A stretch of DNA of 13,233 bases from Lachnospira sp. UBA4346 (GTDB lineage: Bacteria > Bacillota > Clostridia > Lachnospirales > Lachnospiraceae): NCBI GenBank assembly GCA_002394205.1, contig DGTC01000018.1, positions 1-13,233 on the forward strand, written 5' to 3'. Both the position numbers and the translations under genes were made by a program. Shown here one piece after another: positions 1 to 6,779 of this stretch; positions within the stretch are counted from its first letter, which is position 1; each line of letters starts with the position of its first letter. Below the pieces are notes generated by a model, which did no database searches, was not told the origin of the DNA, and worked only from the letters and a program-made list of their open reading frames with translations.

Positions 1-58
1 CATCAACAACATACCATTTTCTTTCAATGCTTGATGCAGTAGCCATATAACTTTTCAT
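1..58 (-). CDS. rplM: Large-subunit ribosomal protein L13 (N-terminal fragment)
   Basis: The minus strand from 58 reads ATG then 18 more codons, giving MKSYMATASSIERKWYVVD, before the window ends. This is the characteristic L13 start: a short N-terminal segment, then the conserved RKWYVVDA block. L13 is an early-assembling protein of the 50S subunit that binds 23S rRNA. The start is well supported by a GGAGG ribosome binding site at 66-70, 7 bases upstream. The gene has its own consensus promoter and a structured leader (see 59-231), and follows truA, as in Bacillus subtilis, where rpsI comes next; rpsI would lie outside this window. Only about 13% of a typical 140-150-residue L13 is visible, so nothing can be said about the rest. 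Confidence 0.93.
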   Translation of the reverse strand, partial: MKSYMATASSIERKWYVVD

Positions 59-196
59 TGGTTTTCCTCCTGAAATATTTCATATTTGCGTTATTCTAAT
101 TATGAAGTGTTCCATATATTCCGCTTATCCGGGGCATTGGTTAAGCATGAGTATTAAAAACAACTTCCTATCTGGGCGCAGTAGTCCACGCCACAT
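59..196 (-). promoter_or_regulatory. Structured 5' leader of rplM (candidate L13 leader)
   Basis: The predicted rplM transcript has about 138 untranslated bases. It contains a GGCG/CGCC hairpin (arms 189-192 and 175-178) and a GCTTA-A-CC / GG-A-TAAGC hairpin (123-146; 7 base pairs with one A-A mismatch and an 8-base loop). A 12-base palindrome, TGAAATATTTCA (71-82), abuts the GGAGG site at 66-70. Firmicutes are known to carry an L13 autoregulatory leader (Rfam L13_leader) at this place, where L13 is thought to bind its own mRNA. I infer that this is a member from position and pairing; I could not run a covariance-model search. Confidence 0.6.
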
Positions 197-202
197 TTAT
201 TG

Positions 203-231
203 ATTATATAACACTATACCACGTGTGTCAA
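203..231 (-). promoter_or_regulatory. Consensus sigma-A promoter for rplM
   Basis: On the minus strand, TTGACA (231-226) is followed by a 17-base spacer (225-209) and TATAAT (208-203). Both hexamers match the housekeeping sigma-factor consensus perfectly at ideal spacing. Transcription would start near position 196, giving a leader of about 138 bases before the rplM start codon. The promoter lies only 36 bases beyond the truA stop, and no clear terminator separates them, so rplM may also receive read-through from the ecf-truA unit. Confidence 0.9.
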
Positions 232-267
232 CAAAATTTAGTTAGAAAAACTGTACAAAATTGCGAT

Positions 268-1044
268 TTATTCACATTTTTGCCATTCTGCATCATCGTT
301 ATCCACATAATCGATGTGCATGAGTGTCAATCCCTGTGGAGGCGCTGTCTGTCCTGCCACTTCCCGATTCTGTTTGCGAAGCATTTCTTCAATATCCTGC
401 TTCGTTGTTTTTCCACGTCCTACCTGCATGAGCGTTCCTGCAATGATGCGCACCATATTATACAAAAATCCATTTCCACGAATCCGAATTGTAATAATCT
501 GTGATTGTTCATCTTTTATTACATCCACTGCATAAATCGTTCTTATCGTACTCTCTGCCTGCGTTCTCACACAACAGAAACTCTTAAAATCATGTTCCCC
601 AACCAATGCCTGCGCCGCCTCCTGCATACGTGCAACATCTAATGGATGTGATACATTCCAGGTATATTGACGAAGCTGTGGAATTGGAAGTTCTGTATTT
701 AATATCCGATATTCATATGTTTTTTGCGTATTGCAATGTCTTGGATGAAAATCAGGTGCCACTTCCCAAGATTGCTGTACAACAACATCTTCCGGCAAAT
801 ATCGGTTGAGTGCATACGCCCAACGACTTCCCGGAATAGTAGATTCCGTATCAAAGACAGCTACATTTCCCATTGCATGCACGCCGGCATCTGTTCTGCT
901 CGCTCCCGTCACATGAATCTTTTCTTTTGTCAATTCATAAATTGCTGCATCTAATACAGCTTCAATTGTCACAGCATTTGGCTGAATCTGCCACCCGCTG
1001 TAAGTGCTTCCATCATAAGCTACAACCAATTTAATTCTTCTCAT
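268..1044 (-). CDS. truA: tRNA pseudouridine(38-40) synthase TruA
   Basis: TruA isomerises uridines 38, 39 and 40 in the anticodon stem of many tRNAs to pseudouridine, acting in the cytoplasm as a homodimer. The 258-residue protein has the family length. The catalytic aspartate is D52 in the GASRTDAGVHA motif; Y110 in KTYEYRI and the FLYNMVRII stretch near residue 196 are the other conserved active-site blocks. A GTG codon at 1047-1045 lies directly before the ATG at 1044, and both are in frame. I prefer the ATG because AAGGA (1055-1051) is 6 bases from it but only 3 from the GTG. The ribosome binding site overlaps the ecfT stop codon, so truA is probably translated in coupling with the ECF genes. 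The ecfA1-ecfA2-ecfT-truA-rplM order is conserved in Firmicutes. Confidence 0.97.
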   Translation of the reverse strand: MRRIKLVVAYDGSTYSGWQIQPNAVTIEAVLDAAIYELTKEKIHVTGASRTDAGVHAMGNVAVFDTESTIPGSRWAYALNRYLPEDVVVQQSWEVAPDFHPRHCNTQKTYEYRILNTELPIPQLRQYTWNVSHPLDVARMQEAAQALVGEHDFKSFCCVRTQAESTIRTIYAVDVIKDEQSQIITIRIRGNGFLYNMVRIIAGTLMQVGRGKTTKQDIEEMLRKQNREVAGQTAPPQGLTLMHIDYVDNDDAEWQKCE

Positions 1045-1053
1045 CACATTTCC

Positions 1054-1854
1054 TTATAGAAAGATACGAATTACTATCAGAATTACCAAATATAACGCCA
1101 AAAGAAGATATGCAATATAGTCTGTCTTCGTATATTTCAATGGCTTCATTTTCGTTCTGCCTTCTGAACCATGATAGCATCTTGCTTCCATTGCCATTGC
1201 CAGTTCATTTGCACGACGAAATGCTGATATAAATAAAGGCACCAATACCGGAATCATTGCTTTTGCTCTCTGAATCAGATTGCCTTTTTCAAAATTCGCA
1301 CCTCGCGCCATCTGCGCTTTCATAATTTTATCTGTTTCTTCTATTAAAATTGGGATGAATCGCAATGCAATTGACATCATCATTGCAATCTCATGTACCG
1401 GCACTTTAAATACCTTTAAAAATCCCAAGCCTTTTTCTAAACCATCTGTCAAATGATTTGGTGTCGTTGTCAGTGTCATCAGCGATGAACCCATAATCAA
1501 ATACAATAATCGGATAACCATAAAAATCGCAAGAATTGTACCTTCTTTCGTAATCGTCAGCTTCCAAATATGCACAAGCGGCTGTCCATCCGTCAGAAAC
1601 AGATTAAAAATCGCACTGAAAATGACTAGAATCATCACAGATTTTAGACCCTTCACAATAAATTTCAATGGTACATTTGATAACTTAATAATCACTGCTA
1701 AAAATGCTGTCACGCCGAGGTATAACCATACAGATCTTCCTAGAAAGAGGGATATAATAAATACCAGCGTTCCCATTAATTTGACACGCGGATCTAATCG
1801 ATGAATGACAGATTCTGTTTGATAATATTGTCCAATTGTAATATCTCTTAACAT
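1054..1854 (-). CDS. ecfT: ECF transporter transmembrane component EcfT
   Basis: EcfT is the membrane scaffold of group II energy-coupling-factor transporters. It connects the two ATPases to interchangeable vitamin-binding S components. The 266-residue protein has hydrophobic segments near 28-58, 70-88, 105-128 and 247-265. The cytoplasmic coupling region carries the two diagnostic Ala-Arg motifs: A183-R184-G185 and E223-A224-R225 (in EARCYHG), which form the helices that dock into the ATPases. The N-terminal block with HRLDPRVKL is typical of the family. The ATG at 1854 has an AGAGGA site (1866-1861) 6 bases upstream. The ecfA2 stop is 12 bases away, so the genes are cotranscribed. No S component gene is present in the window, as expected for a shared energy module. 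Confidence 0.95.
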   Translation of the reverse strand: MLRDITIGQYYQTESVIHRLDPRVKLMGTLVFIISLFLGRSVWLYLGVTAFLAVIIKLSNVPLKFIVKGLKSVMILVIFSAIFNLFLTDGQPLVHIWKLTITKEGTILAIFMVIRLLYLIMGSSLMTLTTTPNHLTDGLEKGLGFLKVFKVPVHEIAMMMSIALRFIPILIEETDKIMKAQMARGANFEKGNLIQRAKAMIPVLVPLFISAFRRANELAMAMEARCYHGSEGRTKMKPLKYTKTDYIAYLLLALYLVILIVIRIFL

Positions 1855-1866
1855 CTCTTATCCTCT

Positions 1867-2730
1867 CTATTTGCGATATACATTCTGATCAATACAAGAT
1901 AAAATGCTGTCTCTTGCCTGTTCAACTGTCAGCACGCTTGTATCGACATTCCAACCTGCTTTTTTCATGTCATTCATAATATATGTGACATTTGGTGCAG
2001 CAAGTCCAATCTGTTCTAGTTCTTTATAATGTGCAAATACATTTGCAGGCGTATCATCATACATCAGTATACCATCATTCATTACCATAATTCGATTTAC
2101 ATATCTTGCAACATCTTCCATGCTATGAGAAACAAGAATAACAGTAATACCTGTCTCCTCACGCAAATGCTGTACGCAGCCTAATATCTCTTCTCTTCCT
2201 TTCGGATCAAGACCTGCTGTCGGTTCATCCAGAATCAATACATCTGGCTTCATTGCAAGAACTCCTGCGATTGCAACACGACGTTTCTGTCCCCCCGACA
2301 AGTCAAATGGCGACTGATAATACAGATTCTCATCTAATCCTACAAGTCTAAGTGCCTCAAATGCACGTAATTCTGTATCCATCTTTGATAAACCGAGATT
2401 CTTCGGTCCAAAACATACATCCTTGAATATGTCTGTTTCAAACAACTGATGTTCCGGATATTGAAAAACAAGTCCGACCTTACTTCTTAGCTTTCTCATA
2501 TCATAATCTTTGTCATAAATATCCTGACCTTCATAAAAAATATTTCCGCTTGTCGCACGAATCAGTCCATTCAAATGCTGTATAAATGTAGACTTTCCAG
2601 AACCTGTATGCCCAATAAGTCCAATGAATTCATTCTTTTCGATTACACAGCTGACATCTTTTAATGCCTGTCGTTCAAATCCTGTTCCAATCTCATATAT
2701 ATAATTGATTTTATCTACAATGATTGACAT
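1867..2730 (-). CDS. ecfA2: ECF transporter ATPase EcfA2 (CbiO-type)
   Basis: This is one of the two ATP-binding subunits that drive vitamin and cofactor uptake by ECF transporters. All ABC ATPase motifs are intact: Walker A GHTGSGKST (40-48), Q-loop Q90, signature LSGGQ (144-148), Walker B ending in D168-E169, the D-loop in AGLD (172-175) and switch histidine H202. The length (287) is normal, with the C-terminal extension usual in EcfA proteins. TAGLDPKGREE is the form I associate with EcfA2, while the upstream paralogue has TAMLDPAGR (EcfA1); this assignment of A1 against A2 is from family knowledge and gene order. The start at 2730 follows a GGAGA site. A 174-base AT-rich gap separates it from ecfA1, which is unusual for this pair. 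Confidence 0.95.
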   Translation of the reverse strand: MSIIVDKINYIYEIGTGFERQALKDVSCVIEKNEFIGLIGHTGSGKSTFIQHLNGLIRATSGNIFYEGQDIYDKDYDMRKLRSKVGLVFQYPEHQLFETDIFKDVCFGPKNLGLSKMDTELRAFEALRLVGLDENLYYQSPFDLSGGQKRRVAIAGVLAMKPDVLILDEPTAGLDPKGREEILGCVQHLREETGITVILVSHSMEDVARYVNRIMVMNDGILMYDDTPANVFAHYKELEQIGLAAPNVTYIMNDMKKAGWNVDTSVLTVEQARDSILSCIDQNVYRK

Positions 2731-2904
2731 ATTTTCTCCATTCTGCCTAATTCTTATAGCTAAATTAACTATTTTATATTCAAATTATATTTTCTCTCAA
2801 GTTTCACTATATGATAAATATATCACCAATTTATAATAATCCCTGCAGAAACCAGCGTTACTGATATCATGTAAACATATCCTATCCTTCATATCACACA
2901 AATA
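2731..2904 (-). other. AT-rich spacer between ecfA1 and ecfA2
   Basis: This is 174 bases with stop codons in all minus-strand frames. I find no convincing terminator, no strong promoter and no small gene with a ribosome binding site other than that of ecfA2. There is only a 5-base-pair hairpin (TGATA/TATCA) of doubtful value. Both flanking reading frames end and begin with intact family termini, so the spacer does not hide a broken part of either gene. Confidence 0.6.
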
Positions 2905-3756
2905 TTATCGAAACCGCTCTAGTTCTTGCAACAACTCTTCTGTCGTTAAGATTCCATCTTTGATTGGAAGTCCACTCTGCTGTAATTCATAAACAAGTTC
3001 TGTAACCTGTGGAACATCGAGGCGCAATTCCTTTAGATGTTCCACTTGTGAGAAGATGGTACGTGGTGTTCCCTGCATTACCAACTTACCCTCATCCATT
3101 ACATAGACATAATCAGCATCGATTACTTCTTCCATATAATGCGTAATCAGAATAATCGTAACACCTTCCTGCTTATTCAATAAATGCAGTGTATCAATAA
3201 CTTCTTTACGTCCCGCAGGATCTAGCATTGCTGTCGGTTCATCTAAAATAATACACTTTGGCTTCATTGCTACAATTGAAGCAATTGCCACTCGCTGTTT
3301 CTGCCCACCTGAGAGTTTATTCGGAGATGCTTTCCGAAATGCATACATTCCGACCGCTTTCAGACTACTCTCTACACGCTGCCAGATTTCATCCGTTGGA
3401 ACACCAATATTTTCCGGGCCAAAACCTACTTCCTCTTCTACAAGTGTACATATCATTTGATTATCCGGATTCTGAAATACCATTCCAGCAGTCTGTCTAA
3501 TCGACATTGTATTATTCTCTTCCGACGTATCCATACCATCTACCCACAATGTTCCCTCTGTTGGATACAATAGTGCATTTAAATGTTTTGCAAATGTAGA
3601 TTTTCCCGAACCATTGTGACCTAATACTGCCACAAAACTTCCCTCTTTAATTTCCAGGCTCACATTATCCACAGCCGTTGTAATACTATCTACATTTCCT
3701 TCTTCATCTCGTCTAATATATTCAAATGTGAGTTTATCCGCTTTTACGATTCCCAT
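2905..3756 (-). CDS. ecfA1: ECF transporter ATPase EcfA1 (CbiO-type)
   Basis: This is the partner ATPase of EcfA2. The two form a heterodimer below EcfT and hydrolyse ATP to reorient the S component. Visible motifs are Walker A GHNGSGKST (46-54), Q-loop Q95, signature LSGGQ (148-152), Walker B with D172-E173, and switch histidine H206. The length of 283 residues is typical, and the C-terminal tail (about 232-283) is the EcfA-specific dimerisation region. The ATG at 3756 lies 10 bases after GGAG (3770-3767). It is the first gene after the rplQ terminator and has a promoter about 280 bases upstream, so it heads the ecfA1-ecfA2-ecfT-truA unit. Confidence 0.95.
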   Translation of the reverse strand: MGIVKADKLTFEYIRRDEEGNVDSITTAVDNVSLEIKEGSFVAVLGHNGSGKSTFAKHLNALLYPTEGTLWVDGMDTSEENNTMSIRQTAGMVFQNPDNQMICTLVEEEVGFGPENIGVPTDEIWQRVESSLKAVGMYAFRKASPNKLSGGQKQRVAIASIVAMKPKCIILDEPTAMLDPAGRKEVIDTLHLLNKQEGVTIILITHYMEEVIDADYVYVMDEGKLVMQGTPRTIFSQVEHLKELRLDVPQVTELVYELQQSGLPIKDGILTTEELLQELERFR

Positions 3757-4032
3757 AATCCAGCAACTCCTTCTCGCGCAATTATAAATAATTATAAAAC
3801 AACATCTCTTCTATCACTTTTTACCGACAAATATTTCTACAAATGAAATGACTCACTTATCCCCACTTTCATACCTGTATAAAGAAATTTTGAGCTATTA
3901 TCCTCAAGGTATCTTAATCCCTCGCTACAATCTCCACAACACATGTATTTAGGGGAAGTACATTTTCTTACGAATATTTTATCTCATAAAATTTCAAATA
4001 ATTTGTATAAGATAATAAAATAATTGTCTACA

Positions 4033-4061
4033 ATTATACTTTGTTTTGGATGTGATTACAA
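4033..4061 (-). promoter_or_regulatory. Probable promoter for ecfA1-ecfA2-ecfT-truA
   Basis: The minus strand shows TTGTAA (4061-4056), a 17-base spacer (4055-4039) and TATAAT (4038-4033). The -10 is perfect and the -35 matches four of six positions. It is the best promoter in the rplQ-ecfA1 gap and would start transcription near 4026. Confidence 0.6.
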
Positions 4062-4082
4062 GTATATTAAAGAACAAAGTAT
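4036..4082. repeat. 10-base inverted repeat bracketing the ecfA1 promoter
   Basis: ATACTTTGTT (4036-4045) is a perfect inverted copy of AACAAAGTAT (4073-4082), separated by 27 bases. The left arm overlaps the -10 hexamer and the -35 lies in the spacer. The arms lie upstream of the expected transcription start, so the repeat would act in DNA, for example as paired operator half-sites, rather than in RNA. The arms are AT-rich, and chance occurrence in this background is possible. Confidence 0.4.
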
Positions 4083-4334
4083 CTCGTAAAATAACTCATC
4101 TCATTATATTCCCTTCACTTTTCGCAACATTTTTCTTTGAATATATGTTCTCTAAACAATTTCTTAACATCATATAGGAACTATGCTACAACTTCTTAAA
4201 TAATACTATACTGCAAAAGAATTCTTACATCTTAGAGTATGTATATAAACAGAAACTTTTGTATGAAATGCAACGCCTTTTTCTAGAACTTTTCGGAATG
4301 AAATCAATCAAGCACTGTAATCTTTAAATAAAAT

Positions 4335-4419
4335 AAAACTGCCATATAATTAATAAATAAAATACACCAATAATAAAATTATTGAAATATATAATATCTA
4401 TGAATTACATGGCAGTTTT
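4335..4419 (-). terminator. Long hairpin after rplQ, probable alpha-operon terminator
   Basis: The minus-strand arms are 4419-4403 and 4351-4335. They form a 17-base-pair stem, starting AAAACUGCCAU and ending AUGGCAGUUUU, with one G-U pair and no mismatch. On the plus strand the same position would be an A-C mismatch, so the structure favours minus-strand RNA. The 51-base loop contains a second perfect hairpin, CAATAAT/ATTATTG (4368-4384). The 3' arm ends in four U and continues AUUUUAUUU, as expected for intrinsic termination, although the loop is unusually long. It lies 83 bases after the rplQ stop. Confidence 0.6.
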
Positions 4420-4502
4420 GCTGCGCTGTTTATCAAATTATATTTTGTGTCAGATTTATCAAGCCTGACTTGTGTTTATACTACTTATGAAAATCTCTCG
4501 AA
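4420..4502 (-). other. Segment between rplQ stop and terminator, small hairpins
   Basis: Two mutually exclusive small pairings are visible on the minus strand: GTCAG/CTGAC (arms 4469-4465 and 4453-4449) and CAAG/CTTG inside the same stretch. GCAG/CTGC near 4411-4423 would compete with the base of the long hairpin at 4335-4419. No open reading frame is present. Confidence 0.35.
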
Positions 4503-5039
4503 TTAAACTAACTCAAGGAGTACTTCCATAGCTGCATCACCTTTTCTTAAACCAATCTTAACGATTCTTGTATAACCACCCTGACGGTCAGCATACTTTG
4601 GAGCGATTTCGTCAAATAACTTGTTTGTAAGGTCTACAGTCTTTGTGTTTCTCTTTCTTCCAGCAGCTTCTGTTGGAACTTCCTTTACTACATAAAGTTC
4701 CTTAGCAATCTGCTTTCTAGCATGAAGTCTTGAAGGCTTATCCTTCTTGATTTCCTTTTCAACTGTTTCATAAACAGTCTTCTTCTTTCCATCAACAACT
4801 TCTTTAACTCTCTTACCTTCAGCATCCTTCTTAGCAACCTTAGCTGATACTGTAACTGTTTCGAAGTTGTCCTTTTCCTTAACAGCAAGTGTAATAAGCT
4901 TTTCAGCCTGCTTACGAACTTCCTTTGCTCTTGCTTCTGTTGTAACAATCTTACCGTTTTCGATTAAAGCTGTTACCTGGCTTCTAATTAAAGCCTTTCT
5001 CTGGCTTGAGTTTCTTCCAAGTTTTCTATACTTTGCCAT
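4503..5039 (-). CDS. rplQ: Large-subunit ribosomal protein L17, with lysine-rich insertion
   Basis: L17 is a 50S subunit protein located near the exit-tunnel region. The conserved N-terminal half (YRKLGRNSSQRKA, 4-16) and the TTEARAKE motif (33-40) are clear. So are LHARKQ (105-110) and the C-terminal DRQGGYTRI (151-159). The protein is 178 residues, against about 120 in B. subtilis. Nearly all of the excess sits in one charged insertion at roughly residues 54-103, between ITLAVKEK and LHARKQ, with a smaller expansion near 119-135. I recall longer L17 proteins in Lachnospiraceae, so this is probably a lineage trait and not an error; the frame is open throughout. The ATG at 5039 follows GGAGG. 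It is the last gene of the alpha operon and follows rpoA. Confidence 0.97.
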   Translation of the reverse strand: MAKYRKLGRNSSQRKALIRSQVTALIENGKIVTTEARAKEVRKQAEKLITLAVKEKDNFETVTVSAKVAKKDAEGKRVKEVVDGKKKTVYETVEKEIKKDKPSRLHARKQIAKELYVVKEVPTEAAGRKRNTKTVDLTNKLFDEIAPKYADRQGGYTRIVKIGLRKGDAAMEVLLELV

Positions 5040-5060
5040 TTTAAATTAACCTCCATTTGT

Positions 5061-5101
5061 AACACATATACATGCTCTTATGGACTTACTGTATATGTGT
5101 T
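5061..5101 (-). repeat. Perfect 12-base-pair hairpin between rpoA and rplQ
   Basis: Arms AACACATATACA and TGTATATGTGTT (5061-5072 and 5090-5101) pair perfectly around a 17-base loop. On the minus strand the 3' arm is followed by ACAAATGGAGG, with no U-run, so it is not a terminator for rpoA. It ends 7 bases before the rplQ GGAGG site. On the plus strand it is followed by six T, which would suit a terminator, but no plus-strand gene precedes it. Roles in mRNA processing, stability or rplQ translation are possible. Confidence 0.6.
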
Positions 5102-5132
5102 TTTTCTACAAATCTTATATTCTTCTTTACGA

Positions 5133-6104
5133 TTAGTCTTCGTTTGGACTAAGCTGTAAGTTTAATTCTTTTAACTTTAAAAGTACTTCATCTAATGACT
5201 TCTTACCAAGGTTACGAACCTTCATCATATCATCCGGAGTCTTGTTGCAAAGCTGTTCAACTGTGTTGATACCAGCTCTCTTTAAGCAGTTGAATGAACG
5301 AACTGATAATTCCAAATCCTCAATGCTCATTGAAAGAACCTTTGCTGATTCGTCTTCATGTGGTTCAACCATAATTTCTGCCTTAACAGCATTCTCTGAA
5401 AGATTAATGAATACTTTTAAGTGTTCGCTCAATACCTTTGCAGCAAGGCTTAATGCCTCATCTGGTGCAATTGTACCATTTGTAAAGATATCAAGTGTAA
5501 GTTTATCAAAGTCAGTATCCTGACCAACACGTGTGTTCTGAACCTTCATATTCACACGTTCAACCGGTGTATAGATTGAATCCACGGCGATAACACCAAC
5601 CGGCTGATCCTGCTTCTTATTCTTTTCAGAACTTACATATCCTCTACCATTTGTAATTGTAAGTTCCATAGATAACTTGCTATTTGCACCACCATTTAAG
5701 TGTGCAATTACGAGATCAGGATTGACAATTTCGATATCAGGATCAACCTGAATATCAGATGCCTTCACAACGCCTTCACCTTCGAAGTCAATATGAGCTT
5801 CTACAGGTTCAACTGAATTCCCATTGTTCTTGATTGCCAACTGCTTGATATTCATAATGATTTCTGTTACATCTTCCTTAACGCCAGGAATTGAACTGAA
5901 TTCATGAAGAACTCCATCAATCTTAACACTGCTTACAGCAGTACCAACCAATGATGAAAGCATAATTCTTCTGAGTGAATTACCAAGTGTTAATCCATAA
6001 CCTCTCTCAAGTGGCTCTACTACAAATCTGCCGTATCTTCCATCTTCTGACATTTCTGCCATTTCGATTCTAGGCATCTTAAAATTAAAATCTGCGTCAA
6101 CCAT
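5133..6104 (-). CDS. rpoA: DNA-directed RNA polymerase subunit alpha
   Basis: RpoA dimerises to nucleate assembly of RNA polymerase, and its C-terminal domain contacts UP elements and activators. The 323-residue protein has the N-terminal assembly domain with LTLGNSLRRIMLSSL (38-52), including the R45-R46 pair, then a flexible linker near 246-258. The C-terminal DNA-binding domain follows (about 260-315). DNA-contact residues equivalent to E. coli R265, N268, C269 and K298-S299 are R269, N272, C273 and K302-S303. The start at 6104 has AAAGGAGG, with 8 bases between GGAGG and the ATG. The gene lies between rpsD and rplQ in the standard alpha-operon order. Confidence 0.98.
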   Translation of the reverse strand: MVDADFNFKMPRIEMAEMSEDGRYGRFVVEPLERGYGLTLGNSLRRIMLSSLVGTAVSSVKIDGVLHEFSSIPGVKEDVTEIIMNIKQLAIKNNGNSVEPVEAHIDFEGEGVVKASDIQVDPDIEIVNPDLVIAHLNGGANSKLSMELTITNGRGYVSSEKNKKQDQPVGVIAVDSIYTPVERVNMKVQNTRVGQDTDFDKLTLDIFTNGTIAPDEALSLAAKVLSEHLKVFINLSENAVKAEIMVEPHEDESAKVLSMSIEDLELSVRSFNCLKRAGINTVEQLCNKTPDDMMKVRNLGKKSLDEVLLKLKELNLQLSPNED

Positions 6105-6165
6105 GTATAGCCCCTCCTTTTTGGGTTTTCAAAAGTTTTATTCGTGCAATCTAATGATTTAGAGA

Positions 6166-6759
6166 TTACTTAGAATATAACTCGACGATAAGCATCTCGT
6201 TAACTGGAACATCAATAGCTTCTCTTGTAGGTAACTGAGCAACAGTTCCCTTAAGGGCATCTCTGTCAACATCAAGCCACTCTGGAACAAGTCTTCCGTT
6301 TGTAGCTTCAAGAACTTCCTTATATCTTGTTAATGACTTAGACTTCTCTCTGATTTCGATTACGTCTCCAGCCTTAACTAAGTATGAAGGAATATTTACA
6401 CACTTACCATTTACTAATACGTGCTTATGATCTACGACCTGTCTTGCTTCACGTCTTGTTCTAGCAAAACCTAATCTAAAAATAACGCTGTCAAGTCTTG
6501 TTTCGAGCATAACCATAAGGTTTTCACCAGTCATACCCTTCTGCTTTTCAGCCTTCTTGTAGTAATTTCTGAAAGGCTTCTCTAATACGCCATAGATGAA
6601 CTTAGCCTTCTGCTTTTCTCTAAGCTGCATGCCGTACTCACTAATCTTTCTTCCAGCATTCTTTGCCTTTCTTCTAGACTTCTTATCTATTCCTAAATAA
6701 ATAGGATCTAACTCAAGTGATCTACATCTCTTAAGTACAGGTGTTCTATTAACTGCCAT
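6166..6759 (-). CDS. rpsD: Small-subunit ribosomal protein S4
   Basis: S4 is a primary 16S rRNA-binding protein that starts 30S assembly. It is also a translational repressor of the alpha operon in E. coli. The 197-residue protein has the N-terminal S4 region with SEYGMQLREKQKAKFIYGV (41-59) and the S4 RNA-binding domain from about residue 87, with LDSVIFRLGFARTRREARQ. The C-terminal NEMLIVELYSK is also typical. It has a single cysteine (C12) near the N-terminus and not the four-cysteine zinc site of some clostridial S4 proteins. GGAGG is 11 bases before the ATG. In B. subtilis rpsD is monocistronic and away from this cluster; here it is within the alpha operon, between rpsK and rpoA. Confidence 0.97.
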   Translation of the reverse strand: MAVNRTPVLKRCRSLELDPIYLGIDKKSRRKAKNAGRKISEYGMQLREKQKAKFIYGVLEKPFRNYYKKAEKQKGMTGENLMVMLETRLDSVIFRLGFARTRREARQVVDHKHVLVNGKCVNIPSYLVKAGDVIEIREKSKSLTRYKEVLEATNGRLVPEWLDVDRDALKGTVAQLPTREAIDVPVNEMLIVELYSK

Positions 6760-6779
6760 CTTAACTCTTACCTCCTAAA

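Larger units (their letters stand above)
3757..4334 (-). other. Long non-coding gap with the ecfA1 leader
   Basis: This is the larger part of the 746-base region between ecfA1 and rplQ. It is very AT-rich and carries frequent stops; the longest open stretches I could read on the minus strand are only about a dozen codons and lack ribosome binding sites. It contains a promoter (4033-4061), a flanking inverted repeat (4036-4082), a perfect ATTTTAT/ATAAAAT palindrome with a 3-base centre (3976-3992), a TTGAG/CTCAA hairpin downstream of that, and an imperfect tandem 10-base repeat near the ecfA1 start (3780-3799). If the promoter is used, the ecfA1 mRNA has a leader of about 270 bases. I recognise no known riboswitch in it. 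Confidence 0.6.

Noticed and set aside
223..504. Plus-strand open frame of 93 codons over the truA end
   Set aside because: It is antisense to truA and the rplM promoter, is cysteine- and histidine-rich without pattern, and has no start signals.
3757..4502. Possible hidden gene, CRISPR or mobile element in the 746-base gap
   Set aside because: Stops are frequent on the minus strand, there are no regular repeats, and no target-site duplication is visible around the 85-base inverted repeat. The gap reads as regulatory and spacer DNA.
4688..4948. Second minus-strand frame within rplQ
   Set aside because: It is a +1/-1 frame shadow made long by lysine- and arginine-rich codons. The L17 frame is intact and recognisable from end to end.
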